From contig QAZA01000020.1 in assembly GCA_003054695.1 (NCBI GenBank), positions 1 to 56,488 on the forward strand: a stretch of 56,488 bases of DNA, given 5' to 3'. The notes below the pieces were generated by a model that was not told the DNA's origin, searched no databases, and saw only the letters and a list, made by a program, of their open reading frames with translations. Positions 26,427 through 38,493 of the stretch are shown here, piece by piece. Source of the stretch: Verrucomicrobia bacterium LW23 (GTDB lineage: Bacteria; Verrucomicrobiota; Verrucomicrobiia; Methylacidiphilales; UBA1321). Position 1 is the stretch's first letter; each line of letters begins with the position of its first letter. A program made the translations under genes and the position numbers.

Positions 26427-29400
26427 CCGCGATCAGCTGAAGGATCTGCTGAACCGCTCGGGCTTTCCCGAGGGCACGGCCGACCCCGCAACGGCGCAGC
26501 AGCCGATGTTGCCCGGCGCGATGCCGGTACCGCTGACCGTGCCCACGCAGCGCCCCGGCTCCGCCAATCCCGGGCAGTTTCGCCCGCTCACCAGCCCGCC
26601 GATGCCCGCGGCGGCGCCGGCCACGCAGATGGTGCGCCCCGGCGGCTCCACCATCATCCCCGGCCTGCCGACGGACGACCCGGTGGTGGGCGAGGATCCC
26701 ATTGTGGGAGAGGCATTTCCGGAAGATCCAATCGTACCCGGCACGGATGATCCGCAAGGGCAGGCGGCGGGCTTTGAGGCGCAGGCGCTGCCGCCCGCCG
26801 CCGGCCCGGCGCCCGCCACGGAAGGGCCGATTGACCCTGGCGCGGGCGCTACGCTGCAGCTGCACGCCGGATCGCGCGCGCACCCCAGGCTTGTGCCGCG
26901 CCCCGCCGCGGTGCCCGTGTCGGTAGTTCCCGGCAAATCGTCCGGGGCTACCCCTCCGCAGCTTCCTGGCTCGCCCAAGACGTCGACGGGCTCGCATTTC
27001 ACTAAAATTGGCATTGCCAAGCCGCCGACCGTGCCCACGCCGGCACCGACGCGCACCGGCTCCATCAAAATTCCCGCCAAAAGCGGGGATACCAGCCAGC
27101 TTGGCCCCAGTACGGAGGCGGCCCGCGCGCGCCGCATTGGTACGGGCCGTCTGCCCGGCACCAGCAGCACTGGGGGCACGGGCAAGCTGCCTTTGGCGCC
27201 GGATTCCACCAAGCTGAAGCCTAAGAGTGGTGATACCAGCAAGTTACCTAAGGTGGACAAGAGCTCGCTGCGGCCCAAGAGTGGCGACACGAGCAAAATC
27301 ACGCTGCCCAGCTCGGTGGTCACCACGCAAAAGATGCCGTCCGCCAAACTGCCGACTGCTGCGCAAGTGGCTGCGGCGGAGGCAGAAGCGCGTGAGCTTG
27401 CCGCCTCGCAGCAAGCTGCGGAGCCCATCACCCCGCAGCGGCCGGTGGTGCTGCGCAAAAGCATGCCGCTGACGCAGTCCGGCCCGCTGACGCCCGGGGG
27501 CGGACCCGCGCTTCCGCCCAAATCGCAACTGCCGCCGGCGTTGCCGGCAGGGGAGAAATCGCGCCGGCCCTTTTTGCCGAACGTAGCCCCGTTGACGGCG
27601 CCAGATACGAAGATCGTGCCGATTTCCGAGCAGGCCACTCAGCCGATGCGGCCCAGAAAGCCGGAAGTGCCTTCCACACAAAAGGTTGGGGTGGGCGCCA
27701 GCTCCACGGGCCGCGTGACGCGCGGGCCCTTCCCCAGCGGCGTCAAGCCGCCGCCCGGGGTGCCCGCATCGTCCATCAAGGATAACTCCACCCTGCAAAA
27801 GGGCTCCACACAACGCATTCCGTCGACACAGTCGCTCTCCGCCAACGCCGACATGCTGCGGCAGGTGCGCGAGCTGGAAGCGAATTTTGACGCGATGCTG
27901 GAACGCGCCCGCGTGGCCGAGGACAAGTGCACGGGGTTGCAGAACGAACTGGAGGCGTATCGCATCCAGATTCAGGACACCGAAGAACAGCTTGCGACGG
28001 AACGCCAACAACGCGAAGAACTTGCGGAGATTGCGGCAAACCTGCGTGCCCACGAGGAGCAGGAACGCGCCCGCCTGGCCGAAGACGAACGTCGCCTGGC
28101 CGAGGCCCGCGCCGAATTGGAAGGCACGGCGGAAAGCTTTCAGAAAGAACGACTTGAGCTGAATAATGCGCGACTGATGTTGCGCGAGATGGAGACCAAC
28201 AACAAGCGTCTGGCCCGCCAGCTGGAAGTTCGCGCCAAGGAAGCCGAGCGCGCGTCCGCCCTGATTGAGGAACTGAAGGCGCGGCTGGAGACCGAAACGC
28301 GTGAGATTGACGCCCTGCGCAAGGCCGCCCAGGAGGCCAATGAGGCCCTGGCTCGCGATGCCGTTCTGCGCCAGCAGATTGAGGCCGAGCATGAGCAGTT
28401 GAAGCTGGAGGTGGAGCACACCGCCGCCGAAAGCCTGGCCCGCGAGCAAAAGATCGCCGAGCTGCAGGACGAAATGCGTGCCCGCCTCGAGGAGTTGGAC
28501 CAGGAACGCGCACGCGGCACAGAGCTGGAGAAAAGCCTGGAGAAAATGCGCGAGCAGCAGGCCGAGAGCCACAGCGCGTTACTCGATTATCAGCAACGAC
28601 TTGCGACAGCCCGTGACCTGTTTGAGCGCACGCGGCAGGAGCTGGACAGCGAACGCGCGGACTTCTCGAAGAAGATGCGGGAGATTTCCGCAACGCCCTC
28701 TGAACCAGGTGTTTACGATAACGGTGTTGGCCCGGATCGTTCCGCCGATCGTCGCGAGCTGGAGAGCCGGCTTGCCGCTCTGGAGGCCGCATTGGAGGCG
28801 AGCGAAAGCCGTCGCGTCGAAGCGGTGCGCACCTGCGAAGAGCTGGAGAAGGCTCGCACGGAGGATCGCGACGTTCTCAACCAGGAGCGGCTGTCCTTTG
28901 CAGGGCAAACCGTCGATGAATTTCAGCGGCAGTTTGGCCTGGCGGAAGTATTCCGGCAGACTGCGCTGGTATCGGAACCTGTTGCACAGCAATCGGTTGA
29001 AAAGCCGGCGACCAAAGACGAAGAAGCGGTATGGCTGCACGACGAGCTGATGCGCGAGCACGAAACCGCGATGGCGGAGCTGCGCGGCCTGCGTATGCAA
29101 CTTGCTGAGCGGGAAATGGATGCGGAGAAAGCGCGCGAGGAAATATCGCAGCTGAAGCACGAGTTTGAGGCAAAAAACGCCGCGCTTATCGAAGCGCGCT
29201 TGCAGGCTGAGGCCGAGACGCGCTTCTTTGCCCAGCAATCGCAGGTACAAATCAGCAAGTCCCGCAACGAGCAACAGGCTGCCCTGCGCGTGGTTGCCGA
29301 AAAAGATGCCGAGCTATCGCTAGTGCGCAGCCAGCTGGAAGCACGCCTTACGGAAAGCGCTCAGCTTCAACAGGATCTGGACAAGCTGCGCGAAGGCCAG

Positions 29401-32400
29401 TCGGCTGAAGCCGAATCCGGAGCAACAGCGCTGCAGGCAAGGATTGCCGAGTTGCTGGGCGAGGTCGGCACCCTGAGCGCGCGTCGCGATGAGCTTCAGG
29501 TGCAGAGCGGACAGCTCGGCGAGATGCTGGAGCAGAAAACGCAGGAAGTCGTTCTGCTGGAAGAATCTCTGAAGCAGGAGAAAGAGCGGCTTCAGGGCGA
29601 GGTGGATCGCCTGTCCGCGCAGATAGCCACGCTGGAGCCCGCGTTGAACTCAGCGGTAATGCGGGCAGATACCTCTGCGGCAGAAGTACTTAGATTGCAG
29701 GATGAATGTGCGCAGCGTACCCGCGAGCTGGAGCAGCTGCGAGCCGCTGCTCCTGTTTTGGTCTCTTCGCAACCTGCTGATGCACAACAGGATCTGTTGC
29801 TATCCACCATGGACGCGGACGGCCAGGCAGCCGCCGCCCAGCGGCACATGGAGGAGGCGAACGCGCGCCTGGCCACCCTTGCGACGGAACTTTCCGAGCG
29901 CGAAACAGCCTTGCAGGCGGCGCACCTTCGCCTCGCGCAGGACGAGTCGTGGCTGTTGCGCCTGAGCGCCGATTACGACTTGTACCGCCAGGCGACGGCC
30001 GAGGCCGCCCAGCGCGAGCTGGAGAACGCCTCGCTTCCCGCGCAGCTGCAAATGCTTCGGCTGGAGATGCTTGTGCCGTATATCGAGGACCTTATCCACA
30101 ACGACAAGGCTGCCGAAGCAGCCTCGTTTTCGGGTGACGCCTCGCTGCTGGCGATCGCATCCCACATGGATCGCAAGGGCCAGTCCCTGCAATCGCTCGA
30201 AGGCGAGATTGAGAAGGCGCGCTCGGAAATTGAGGAGCGCGAAAGGAAGTGGAACACGCTGCATGCCGAACATTCGCAAATGCTCGCAGCCGTAGGACTT
30301 ACGGCGAGCGATCTTGACGAGCGCTCGCGCCGCGTGGAGGCTGTGCAGTCGGAGCTTGCCCAGCGCGAAGCGGAGCTGGAGCAGCTTCGCCAGGACGCCC
30401 TCAACATCCGAAGCGAGCGCGACGAGCTTGCTGATCGCCTGAATGCCTCGCGCGAAGCGCTTGAAGCTGAACGGGATAAGCTGTTGCAGGAACAAAATCG
30501 CCTGAGCGAGACGCACGCGCGCCTGCAGGAAGCGAACGATGCGCTTGGCTCCGAGGCCGGCGTCTCCACCAATCTACGTAACCGCCTGGAAGCCAGCGAG
30601 AAAGAAGTGGCCGCAACGGAAGGCCGCCTTTCCGAGCTCCTGCAGCGCTATGAGTCGCAGGTAGGCGAGTCGGCGCAGGCCGCAGCGCTCGCCGAGACGC
30701 TTCGCGAGCGCCTGGAGGCGGCTGCCTCCGAGCACAATGCGCTGATGGAGCAGCTTGAAGGCTCTCGAAAAGCGCTGGATGCTGAGCGCCAACAACTTAT
30801 GTCCGCCCGCAGCTTGCAGGAGCGAAGCGGAAAACACCTCGAATTCGTCAATCAGACGCTCGATTTCGAGGTCAAACATTCGAAGAATCTTACCGGACAG
30901 CTGGCCGAGAAGGCCGCCCTTCTACTCGCAACGGAAGCCCGTGTGGCCCAAGGGGAAGCGAAAGTTGTCGACCTGGAGTCGCAGCTTGTTGCCCTGCAGA
31001 CCCGTTTTGATGAGGAAAGCCGCCGTACCTCCGAAGGCGAAGCGCTGGCCAAAGACCTTCAGGACAAGCTGGAAGCCCTTGGAAACGAGCGGGATGCGTT
31101 GACACGTAGCCTCGACAACGCACGCTCCGATCTTGCCCTGGAGCGCGAGCATATGCTCGAAGAGCAGGCGCGCATGACCGCATCCACCACGCACGTGCAG
31201 TCGCTCAGCGAGGCGATGGAGGCCGAGCATGCCAAAGCGCGCGAGCTTCGCTCGGACATCAGCGCAATGGAGTCGCAAATCGTTGTCTCGCAGGCACGTC
31301 TGGCGGATCTGCTGCAAAAGTACACGTCAGAGGTCCAGCAGGCGGCGCAAACGTCCGAGCTCGCATCCTCGCTCTCTGCCGAGCTGGAAGGAGTTCGCGC
31401 GGAACGAGATGCGCTTGCCGCGCGCCTCAAGGAATCTCAGGCGGCGCTGGATCAGGAGCAATTGCAGCTCAAAGAGGAAAGCGGTCGGCTTGAGGACTTC
31501 AAGCAGCGTTTCCGCAACCAGGTTCGCCTTACAACGGAGTCCGGCGCACAGGCGGATATCCTTCGCTCCCAGCTACTTACTGTTCGCCGCGAGCGCGATC
31601 AGCTCTCCGCCCGCCTGGATGAAACGCGTGTGAGCCTGGGCACCGAGCGCCAGCGTCTTCTCGACGAGCAGGTGCGCATCGGGGACCTGCGCCAGCGCCT
31701 GGATGCGTCGACAGAACGCGTTGTGGTGGAGACGGATGCGTCGGCGCAGCTGCGTGCCGAACTCGAAGCGGCGCGCCTGAACGCTACGGAAACAGAGCAT
31801 CGCCTCAGCGACCTGCTGCAGCGCTTTGACGCGCAGGTTGCAGAGACATTGCTTGTCTCTGGCGTTGCGGAAACTCTTCGCAATCAACTGGATGAAGAGA
31901 TTGCACGCACGGAATCGCTTGAAATTCAGTTTACCGCCAACCAGGGACGTGCGATGTCCCTGCTGGAGCAGGTTCAGGCCCGCCAGCAGGAGGTGGAAGC
32001 TGCCGCAACCGCGCGCATCACTCTCGAGGCGGAGGCCGCCGACCTGACCAAGCGCCTCAACCACGCGCTGGCCGATGCGGCGGCGGTTCGCGATCTTCTG
32101 GTCGAGGCCGAAGCATCGATTGTCAAGCTTACCGGGCATCGCGACGAACTGCTGGAGACTATCAGTCAGCACCAGGATTCGCAACATCGCACGGCTTCCG
32201 CGCCGATCCACGGATTTGCGGATCACTTTGCGCTTGTGCAGTTTATCGAGGATAAGATGCGCGATGCGGACGCCGTCGCGCACGATCTGCACAGCAGTCG
32301 CGAGGACCTGAGCCGCCAGGTGGAAGCCACGGCGCGCCTGCAAACGGTAGCGGCCGATATTGCTGCGGACCTGGAGGCGGCGCAGTCGCGCATCGGCGAT

Positions 32401-35400
32401 GCGGAGTCGGAGATCGCGTGGCTGAAGCAGGAGTGCGAGGCCGCAGGCGGACGCGTGGCCGATCGCGATCGCCAGGTGGAAGCGCTGCGTCTGACCTGCA
32501 TGAACGTGGAGGGCCAGCTTGCTGAGGCGCGCGAGGAGATTCGCCGCCGCGAGGCCGACCTGGCGAAGCGTCAGTTGCAGATCCAACACCTTGAGGCTGA
32601 GAGCCATAAGGGCGAAGAAGCGCGCCGTGTGGAAGGCGTGCTGCGCGCGGAAATTACCGAGCTGCGCCGCGAAGTGGACGAGGCGAACTATAAGAGCGCA
32701 GGTCTTCGCGATCAGTTGTATGTCTTTGAGAGCGAGATGGATGTGAATCGTCGGGCTATTCGCGAGGCTCAGGCCGAGGCGGCCGCCGCACACACCGCCC
32801 TTGCCAGCCTGCACAAGGTCCGCGATGCGCTTCAGTCGCAGTTTACCTTGCGCAGCAAGGAGGCGACCGACGCGCGCCAGCAGATGGACGCCGCCCACGA
32901 GGCGCTGCGCGAACGCACCGCCGCCGCGGAGCGCCTGCGCCAGGAGTTGTCCGTCGCCCTCGAATCCCTCACTGTCAGCGAGCAGCGCCTCTCCGAACTG
33001 GAAGAGAGCAACACGCGCTTTGCGCTGGAATGCAGCGCCGCTACCACCACCGCCGCGGAGAAAACGTCCGCACTGGACCTTATCTCCGGCCAACTGGCGG
33101 AGGCCCGAATTCAGCTCGAGAACAAGCACTCCGAAAACGAGACCCTCAGCCGCCTTGCGGATGAGTACAAACAGCAGGACGCCGTGAACAAATTCCAGAT
33201 TGCCGACCTCCAGAAGACGCTCGCGCGAGTGCATGCCGACTTTGAGAAGGCGAAGCATGATCTTGAGCATGAGCGACTTGAACTGACCGATACCCGCGAA
33301 TCGCTGCGCAAAGTCAAGGCCGACGCCGAGAGCCTGGCCGGGCGACTGGAAAGCGAGGCGCGTCGAAGCAGCGAGGCTACTGCCCAGCTTCGTGACAAAC
33401 TGCGCGCCGAGGAAAGCCGCGCCAGCCAGCTTGCGCAGGAGGCCGCCGAGGCTCGCGCCTCGCTTGCTGAGCAGCGCCAGGCGCTTCAGCAGGTGCGCGA
33501 TGAATCCGCAAAGCTGCGTGCCGAGCTGGCCGATCGTGCTCGTGCCAGCGAGGATCAGGCCAGGCGTCTGGCCGCGCTGGAGGAGGCTGCGAAGGGGACG
33601 TCCGTGGATGCGGAAGTTCTTCGCAAGCGATTGGAAGAGAAGGAGTTGGAGGTGGAGCGTCGCAACGCGGAGCTGTTGGCATTGCAGGAAGCGCTGCGCG
33701 GCAAGGAGGGCGAGGTGTCGTCCGGCACCAGCAACCTGCTGGCTTTGCAGGAGACGCTGCGTTTGCGCGAGTCGGAGCTCTCAAGCGGCGCCATTTCGCT
33801 GCAGGAGGCGCAGGCCTCGCTGGCGGCGCGTGAGAAGGAAGCTGCTGCGGCGATGGAGGAGCTTCGCAAGAAGGAAGCCGAGATTTCGCAGCGGATGCAA
33901 GAGCTTGAGCAGGCGCAACTTGCGGAGAGCCTACTGCGTGCAAACAACCAGGAACTGGCGGGCAGAATCAGCGCGATGGAGGAGGAAGCGAAGCGTTCGT
34001 CGGCGTTTGCAGACGAGTTGAAGAACGAGTTGGAATCGCTGCGGCAATCCTACGACATTGCGCGGAACGATTTGATGGAGGCGCATGCCGCCGTGGAAGG
34101 CACGCGTGCCCCGTTGCAGGCGCTGGAGTCTCGCCGAGAGCAGCTGGAGGCCGAGCTGGAGGCCGCGAAGGCAGAGCACGGCAAGGTGCAGCTGATGGCG
34201 CAAGATCTTCGCGGACAGTTGGATACAGCGATTGCGACTCATTCGACGGATATCGATGCGGTGCGTGCGCAGTTGCGTGACAAGGAGGCGGAAGTTACCG
34301 CCAAGTTGAGCGATTTGCAGGCCGCGCAGGACTCGCTTCGCAGTAAGGACGACGAGATTGCGACGGCGCGCGAGGAGCAGGCGCGTCGCGAGGAGGCGGC
34401 GGCCGGGCTGCGTCGCACGAACGAAGAGCTGAGCGGGCGCATAGCCTCGCTGGAGGAGACGTCGCGCGTGTCGAGCGAAAGCGCTGCTGCGCTAACCTCT
34501 CAGCTGGAAGAGCTTAAGCAGATGCTGGAAGCTGCGAAGGTACAACTGGCGGACGCGAATTCCGCGCACGAGACGACTCGTAAGGCGCATCAGTCCGCCG
34601 AGGAGCAGCGAGTGCAGCTGGCGAAGGATCTGGAGGCAGCGAAGCTGCAGCTGACGCAGGCATCTAACGCGTCGGAAGTAACGCGCTTGCAGCTGGTTAC
34701 GGAGTCTGCCTCCCGCTTTGCGGATCTCCAGGCGCTCACGGCGGATATTGAATCGCTGCGCGACGAGCTGCGTCAACGTGAGACTGAATCGAATGAGCGG
34801 CATGCGCAACTTGTTGCGGCGCAAGAGGCTTTGAAGCAGAAGGAGGCGGAGAACGCGGAGCGCCAGGCGGAGCTCCAGAAGCTTGCTGAGACGCTGCGAA
34901 CCCGGGAGCAGGAGATTTCCGATCGGGCCGGCGAGGTGCAAACGGTTCGTAATGAGCTGATTACGCGCGAACAGGAACTGGAATCCGGCCGGGTTGAGCA
35001 GCGGCGTAAGGATGAGTCCGAGGCGGCGCTGCGGCGCGCCAACGAGGAGCTGCTGGTTCGCATTTCCGCGCTGGAGAGCGAGGCTGCAAGTTCTTCCACG
35101 GCAGTCACTTCGCTGCGCGATGAGCTGGCGAGGCTGACGGCGGGGCTGGAGGCGCGCAGCAGTGAGCTGAGCAATGCGCGCTCGCAGGCTGATCAGTCAG
35201 CGGCGACGGTGGCGGATCTGGAGAGTCGGCGCTCGCAGCTGGAGGCCGATTTACAGGCGGCGCGTGCGATGCACCAGGAGGCTGCGACGCTTGCGGAAGC
35301 CCTTCGTGCGCAACTCTCTACGGATTCTGAACTTCGCCAGAAGCTGGACGCCGAGCTGGAGGCGGCCCGCGCGTTTGGCACTACCCATGAGGCGAGCCTG

Positions 35401-36639
35401 GCGGCGGTGAAGCAAAAGCTTGAGCATGAAGCACATGAGGCGGCCCGACTACGAGACGAGCTGCGGACGGTGAGCGAGAATGCCGAGGCTCTGGCCAAGG
35501 CCAAGGAGCGCCTGGAAGCGGATGAGGCGGCGCGTACGGCGTCGCTGCGCGAGCAGCAGGCCAAACTTGGCGCGCTGGAGGCGGAGAAGGAATCGCACCT
35601 GCGCGACCTGACGACGGCGCGCGAGCAACTGCAGGCGCGTGAGAACGAGCTTGAGCAGCTGCGCTTGCAGGAGGCCAATGCGCGTGCGCAAGCCACTGCG
35701 TCTACGGAGGTTGCGGCGGCGCGACTGGCGGGCGTGCACCACGAGAAGGAGACGCTTTCTCAGGAGGTTTATACGCTGCGCGACAGCCTGTCGCAAAGCC
35801 AGGGCAAGTCGGACGAGCTGCAGCGCGAGATTGATAAGCTACGTGTTGCGCTGCAGGGGCTTGTGCCGACGGACGGCAAGTCTATCCGCGAGGCTTTCCC
35901 GGCGCTGGCGACGCTTGATAATCTGCCGTCGGAGCTGTCGGAAGCGCGGGAATTCAAAAGCGCTGCTGAGGTTGCGGAGCACGCGGGGCGCTTTGTGCGG
36001 TTCCTGACGAGCACGGTAGCAGCCGAGGAGAGCGAGCTTACGCGGATTCGCGCGGAGCTGGCGGCGGCCCGCGAGGCGGCGATGACGCACGAGCAGCGGC
36101 GCACGGAAGTTGAGGCGAAGGCCGCGGCGGAGAGCGGCGAGCTGGCGCGTCTGCGCGAGAGCCTGATGCGTGCGATGGAGAGCAACGCGGCGAAGGATAC
36201 GACGCTGCAAACGCTTTCGGAGAAGCTGCAGACGCAGGAGAACACCATAGGCGAGCTGCGTGCCGAACTGAGCGCGCTGCAATCGCAACTTGCTGAGAAG
36301 ACGGCACTTGTGGCTAAACTGGAACACGAGCTGACGAGCGCGAGGGAGATGGCGGCCGCTGTGTCCGCAAGCGTGCCGGAGTTTGCGGAGGCCACCGGCG
36401 CTGCGGAATCCGACGACGCGCAGGCAATGCAACTGCTTAGCCATGAGGAGCTTGTGGGGCAGGTGGGGCTGCTGCGGGCGGAGAATCGCCGCGCGTTGCA
36501 CAACATGTCCGCCCTGCGGCACCAGATCGGCCGCCTCGAGACGACGCTGGAGGCCGTCCGCCGCGACTACAATCAGGCTGTGGAGGACCGGGAGTACTTC
36601 AAAGCCCGGGCGTCGATGGCCGAGGCCCGGCGGTATTGA
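26404..36639 (+). CDS. Giant coiled-coil protein, 3411 aa, partner of ParA-type ATPase
   Basis: The ATG at 26404 has a GGAGG-rich site 9 bases before it. Residues 1-25 form a short amphipathic helix ([19 protein letters not shown]). Residues ~26-480 are Pro/Ala/Thr-rich and disordered, with KSGDTS at 226-231, 274-279 and 292-297. Residues ~483-3395 are almost continuous Glu/Ala/Leu/Arg heptads with no signal peptide or membrane helix, so the protein is likely cytoplasmic. As one straight coil, ~2900 residues would span roughly 430 nm. Internal modules recur (ERDxL...RL...ER...L near 30420, 31090, 31400 and 31600; LRRxNEEL at residues 2511, 2669, 2876). The C-terminus is [20 protein letters not shown] and ends in MAEARRY. 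I know no named bacterial protein of this build. A scaffold or filament positioned by ParA is a hypothesis. Confidence 0.9.
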   Translation: MSFLSWINRDQLKDLLNRSGFPEGTADPATAQQPMLPGAMPVPLTVPTQRPGSANPGQFRPLTSPPMPAAAPATQMVRPGGSTIIPGLPTDDPVVGEDPIVGEAFPEDPIVPGTDDPQGQAAGFEAQALPPAAGPAPATEGPIDPGAGATLQLHAGSRAHPRLVPRPAAVPVSVVPGKSSGATPPQLPGSPKTSTGSHFTKIGIAKPPTVPTPAPTRTGSIKIPAKSGDTSQLGPSTEAARARRIGTGRLPGTSSTGGTGKLPLAPDSTKLKPKSGDTSKLPKVDKSSLRPKSGDTSKITLPSSVVTTQKMPSAKLPTAAQVAAAEAEARELAASQQAAEPITPQRPVVLRKSMPLTQSGPLTPGGGPALPPKSQLPPALPAGEKSRRPFLPNVAPLTAPDTKIVPISEQATQPMRPRKPEVPSTQKVGVGASSTGRVTRGPFPSGVKPPPGVPASSIKDNSTLQKGSTQRIPSTQSLSANADMLRQVRELEANFDAMLERARVAEDKCTGLQNELEAYRIQIQDTEEQLATERQQREELAEIAANLRAHEEQERARLAEDERRLAEARAELEGTAESFQKERLELNNARLMLREMETNNKRLARQLEVRAKEAERASALIEELKARLETETREIDALRKAAQEANEALARDAVLRQQIEAEHEQLKLEVEHTAAESLAREQKIAELQDEMRARLEELDQERARGTELEKSLEKMREQQAESHSALLDYQQRLATARDLFERTRQELDSERADFSKKMREISATPSEPGVYDNGVGPDRSADRRELESRLAALEAALEASESRRVEAVRTCEELEKARTEDRDVLNQERLSFAGQTVDEFQRQFGLAEVFRQTALVSEPVAQQSVEKPATKDEEAVWLHDELMREHETAMAELRGLRMQLAEREMDAEKAREEISQLKHEFEAKNAALIEARLQAEAETRFFAQQSQVQISKSRNEQQAALRVVAEKDAELSLVRSQLEARLTESAQLQQDLDKLREGQSAEAESGATALQARIAELLGEVGTLSARRDELQVQSGQLGEMLEQKTQEVVLLEESLKQEKERLQGEVDRLSAQIATLEPALNSAVMRADTSAAEVLRLQDECAQRTRELEQLRAAAPVLVSSQPADAQQDLLLSTMDADGQAAAAQRHMEEANARLATLATELSERETALQAAHLRLAQDESWLLRLSADYDLYRQATAEAAQRELENASLPAQLQMLRLEMLVPYIEDLIHNDKAAEAASFSGDASLLAIASHMDRKGQSLQSLEGEIEKARSEIEERERKWNTLHAEHSQMLAAVGLTASDLDERSRRVEAVQSELAQREAELEQLRQDALNIRSERDELADRLNASREALEAERDKLLQEQNRLSETHARLQEANDALGSEAGVSTNLRNRLEASEKEVAATEGRLSELLQRYESQVGESAQAAALAETLRERLEAAASEHNALMEQLEGSRKALDAERQQLMSARSLQERSGKHLEFVNQTLDFEVKHSKNLTGQLAEKAALLLATEARVAQGEAKVVDLESQLVALQTRFDEESRRTSEGEALAKDLQDKLEALGNERDALTRSLDNARSDLALEREHMLEEQARMTASTTHVQSLSEAMEAEHAKARELRSDISAMESQIVVSQARLADLLQKYTSEVQQAAQTSELASSLSAELEGVRAERDALAARLKESQAALDQEQLQLKEESGRLEDFKQRFRNQVRLTTESGAQADILRSQLLTVRRERDQLSARLDETRVSLGTERQRLLDEQVRIGDLRQRLDASTERVVVETDASAQLRAELEAARLNATETEHRLSDLLQRFDAQVAETLLVSGVAETLRNQLDEEIARTESLEIQFTANQGRAMSLLEQVQARQQEVEAAATARITLEAEAADLTKRLNHALADAAAVRDLLVEAEASIVKLTGHRDELLETISQHQDSQHRTASAPIHGFADHFALVQFIEDKMRDADAVAHDLHSSREDLSRQVEATARLQTVAADIAADLEAAQSRIGDAESEIAWLKQECEAAGGRVADRDRQVEALRLTCMNVEGQLAEAREEIRRREADLAKRQLQIQHLEAESHKGEEARRVEGVLRAEITELRREVDEANYKSAGLRDQLYVFESEMDVNRRAIREAQAEAAAAHTALASLHKVRDALQSQFTLRSKEATDARQQMDAAHEALRERTAAAERLRQELSVALESLTVSEQRLSELEESNTRFALECSAATTTAAEKTSALDLISGQLAEARIQLENKHSENETLSRLADEYKQQDAVNKFQIADLQKTLARVHADFEKAKHDLEHERLELTDTRESLRKVKADAESLAGRLESEARRSSEATAQLRDKLRAEESRASQLAQEAAEARASLAEQRQALQQVRDESAKLRAELADRARASEDQARRLAALEEAAKGTSVDAEVLRKRLEEKELEVERRNAELLALQEALRGKEGEVSSGTSNLLALQETLRLRESELSSGAISLQEAQASLAAREKEAAAAMEELRKKEAEISQRMQELEQAQLAESLLRANNQELAGRISAMEEEAKRSSAFADELKNELESLRQSYDIARNDLMEAHAAVEGTRAPLQALESRREQLEAELEAAKAEHGKVQLMAQDLRGQLDTAIATHSTDIDAVRAQLRDKEAEVTAKLSDLQAAQDSLRSKDDEIATAREEQARREEAAAGLRRTNEELSGRIASLEETSRVSSESAAALTSQLEELKQMLEAAKVQLADANSAHETTRKAHQSAEEQRVQLAKDLEAAKLQLTQASNASEVTRLQLVTESASRFADLQALTADIESLRDELRQRETESNERHAQLVAAQEALKQKEAENAERQAELQKLAETLRTREQEISDRAGEVQTVRNELITREQELESGRVEQRRKDESEAALRRANEELLVRISALESEAASSSTAVTSLRDELARLTAGLEARSSELSNARSQADQSAATVADLESRRSQLEADLQAARAMHQEAATLAEALRAQLSTDSELRQKLDAELEAARAFGTTHEASLAAVKQKLEHEAHEAARLRDELRTVSENAEALAKAKERLEADEAARTASLREQQAKLGALEAEKESHLRDLTTAREQLQARENELEQLRLQEANARAQATASTEVAAARLAGVHHEKETLSQEVYTLRDSLSQSQGKSDELQREIDKLRVALQGLVPTDGKSIREAFPALATLDNLPSELSEAREFKSAAEVAEHAGRFVRFLTSTVAAEESELTRIRAELAAAREAAMTHEQRRTEVEAKAAAESGELARLRESLMRAMESNAAKDTTLQTLSEKLQTQENTIGELRAELSALQSQLAEKTALVAKLEHELTSAREMAAAVSASVPEFAEATGAAESDDAQAMQLLSHEELVGQVGLLRAENRRALHNMSALRHQIGRLETTLEAVRRDYNQAVEDREYFKARASMAEARRY

Positions 36640-36852
36640 GGCGCCCGGAACGGGGCTTACGGCTCAGGCACCCTTTCGGAGGGGCGCTGTGGCCGCTTGT
36701 CCCAGCTTTCTTGGAGGAGGAAGTGGAGATGGACTAAGTGCTTGTCGTTCCGGCGCATAGGAAACAGCGGCGGAGTACATGCATAGCGACAAAGCGAAGG
36801 ACGGCACGGACCAGCCCGAGATGTGTGCATCTGACGGGTGACGTCTACGGCC

Positions 36853-37278
36853 TTACAGCCAGCCCTTCAGCAAGCGCCACGCGGGCTTGCCGATGATCAA
36901 AGGTGAGGAACCCCCGGCGCCCAGCAGACGTGCGGCGGCAACATGCAGGAGATCAAGGCTGCGGCTGGAGATGGTGGGCGTGTAGCGATCGCTGAGTTGC
37001 CGGGCCAGGTTGTGCAGCTGGGCGGTATCGACCTTCCGCTCCTCAAGCACCCCGGCGCTGAGGTGAAAGAGGAACGTGGCCCATTGGATATCCCGATCTG
37101 CAGGAGTGATTCGACCGCGCGCAATCGCGAGGTTAAATGCGTTGCGAACTTCAAGAATCCCCAAAGGAACCATGGAAATTGGAGCCGTGAGCGACGCGAA
37201 CGTTGCCGTGGCCGCTTGTGTTGTCGACTCCTTAATGTAGAGGGATACGAGGAAGCCTGTGTCAGCGTAAAAAATCAC
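36853..37278 (-). CDS. PIN-domain toxin (VapC-like)
   Basis: 141 residues. It begins IFYADTGFLVSLYIKES with the first catalytic Asp. GILEVRNAFNLA carries the conserved Glu and SRSLDLLHVAAARLLG the C-terminal acidic residue, the VapC/PIN order. It should be an endoribonuclease toxin. It starts with GTG overlapping the stop of the upstream antitoxin (GTGA). The target RNA is unknown. Confidence 0.8.
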   Translation of the reverse strand: MIFYADTGFLVSLYIKESTTQAATATFASLTAPISMVPLGILEVRNAFNLAIARGRITPADRDIQWATFLFHLSAGVLEERKVDTAQLHNLARQLSDRYTPTISSRSLDLLHVAAARLLGAGGSSPLIIGKPAWRLLKGWL

Positions 37279-37592
37279 CGGTCGCCCCTGTCTCGGATGA
37301 ATGCGGAGTCTTCCTCCGACAGCATTTTGGACATGTCATTCCCGTATACTTGGCGATGTATCTCATCCCAGTCCGGCTTCATGCCATTCGGGGTCGAAAC
37401 CATGGCGGTAATAGGCTTTGCTTCCGGTGCGGAGGGGGAGGTTAGCAGGAAGTTGCTACCCGAAACGGGCGAGCTCTCCTCCAGCTCCACCGTCGCCGTC
37501 ACGCGCAGGCGCTTTTCGCGCAGCTCCTTGGGGATGGGGAGGTGCAGCGTGCCGTCGGCGTCGGCCACCAGGATGGCGGTGATCAGGCTCAT
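37275..37592 (-). CDS. Antitoxin partner of PIN toxin
   Basis: 105 residues starting at ATG. The N-terminal part (ITAILVADADGTLHLPIPKELREKRLRVTATVEL) has the small beta-rich, AbrB-like look of DNA-binding antitoxins. The middle is a flexible linker. The acidic C-terminus with PDWDEIHRQVYGNDMSKMLSE probably wraps the toxin. Overlap with the toxin gene and the order antitoxin-toxin support the call. The exact family is not certain. Confidence 0.7.
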   Translation of the reverse strand: MSLITAILVADADGTLHLPIPKELREKRLRVTATVELEESSPVSGSNFLLTSPSAPEAKPITAMVSTPNGMKPDWDEIHRQVYGNDMSKMLSEEDSAFIRDRGDR

Positions 37593-37790
37593 GACTGTAG
37601 AGTAGCAGAGAGATCAGTGCGAAGCAAACTCTTCGCGGAAGGCGGATGTCGGCATTTGCGTGGGCGGCGGGACAATGTATCTTGCGCTGGGAGCGGGCGC
37701 TGCCCTTTGCGTTGTGCGCCGGCTGCGCGGCTGCTGCGCGAGGCTTCGCGACGCGGTGTATCGCCGCAAACTTTACAACTCTCCATCCCC

Positions 37791-38438
37791 ATGGCTGACA
37801 AATACATGCAGATTATGCTGACGCCTGCTGTGCAGCAGGCGCAGGATCACTACTTTGGCGGACACGATGTGGTGGAGAACGCGCCCGTGGCAGATCCACT
37901 GACGCCGCGCGAGACCGCCTTTATCGGTATGCGCGACAGCTTTTACATGGCGACGGTGAGTGAATCGGGCTGGCCTTACGTGCAGCACCGGGGCGGGCCG
38001 CCAGGCTTTGTGCGGGTGCTGGGGCCCAGCCGCCTTGGCTTTGCCGATTACCAGGGCAACCAGCAGATGCTCTCCACAGGCAACCTGGCGGCCTCCGATA
38101 AGGTGGCGCTGTTTATGATGGATTACCCGCGGCGCGCCAGGCTGAAGATTCTGGGCCATGCGCGCGTGGTGGATGCCCGCGAGCACGCCGAGCTTTTTGC
38201 CGACCTGGCCGATGAAGCGCTGCGCCCGCGCGTGGAGCGCTTTGTGCTTATCGACGTCGTCTCCTACGACTGGAATTGCCCCAAATACATCACCCAGCGC
38301 TTTACCGCCGCGGAGGTGGAGCGCGCCGTGGAACCTCTCCGGGACCGCATTGCGGAGCTGGAGGCCCAGCTTGCCGTGCTTAAGGGGGGCGACGGCAGCG
38401 GCGGCGCCGGAAGCGGCGGGGACACTCCCGGGGCATGA
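37791..38438 (+). CDS. FMN-binding pyridoxamine 5'-phosphate oxidase-like protein
   Basis: About 215 residues. The split-barrel pattern of the PPOX flavin-binding family is visible: FIGMRDSFYMATVSESGWPYVQHRGGPPGFVRVL, then LGFADYQGNQQMLSTGNL and VALFMMDYPRRARLKILGHARV. A C-terminal helix (VEPLRDRIAELEAQLAVLK) and Gly/Ser tail follow. The frame extends upstream to 37542, but the extra residues are not family-like; ATG 37791 is used. It may act as a flavin reductase or protective oxidoreductase. The substrate is unknown. ilvA follows 55 bases later. Confidence 0.8.
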   Translation: MADKYMQIMLTPAVQQAQDHYFGGHDVVENAPVADPLTPRETAFIGMRDSFYMATVSESGWPYVQHRGGPPGFVRVLGPSRLGFADYQGNQQMLSTGNLAASDKVALFMMDYPRRARLKILGHARVVDAREHAELFADLADEALRPRVERFVLIDVVSYDWNCPKYITQRFTAAEVERAVEPLRDRIAELEAQLAVLKGGDGSGGAGSGGDTPGA

Positions 38439-38493
38439 CGGATCTGCGAATTGCGGCTTGTCGCCATATCGGCAAAGCCGCAGTTTAGGCAGC

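Noticed and set aside
31573-33270. 565-codon minus-strand frame inside the giant gene
   Set aside because: Shadow of the repetitive coiled-coil coding sequence; the plus strand has the ribosome-binding site and the heptad pattern.
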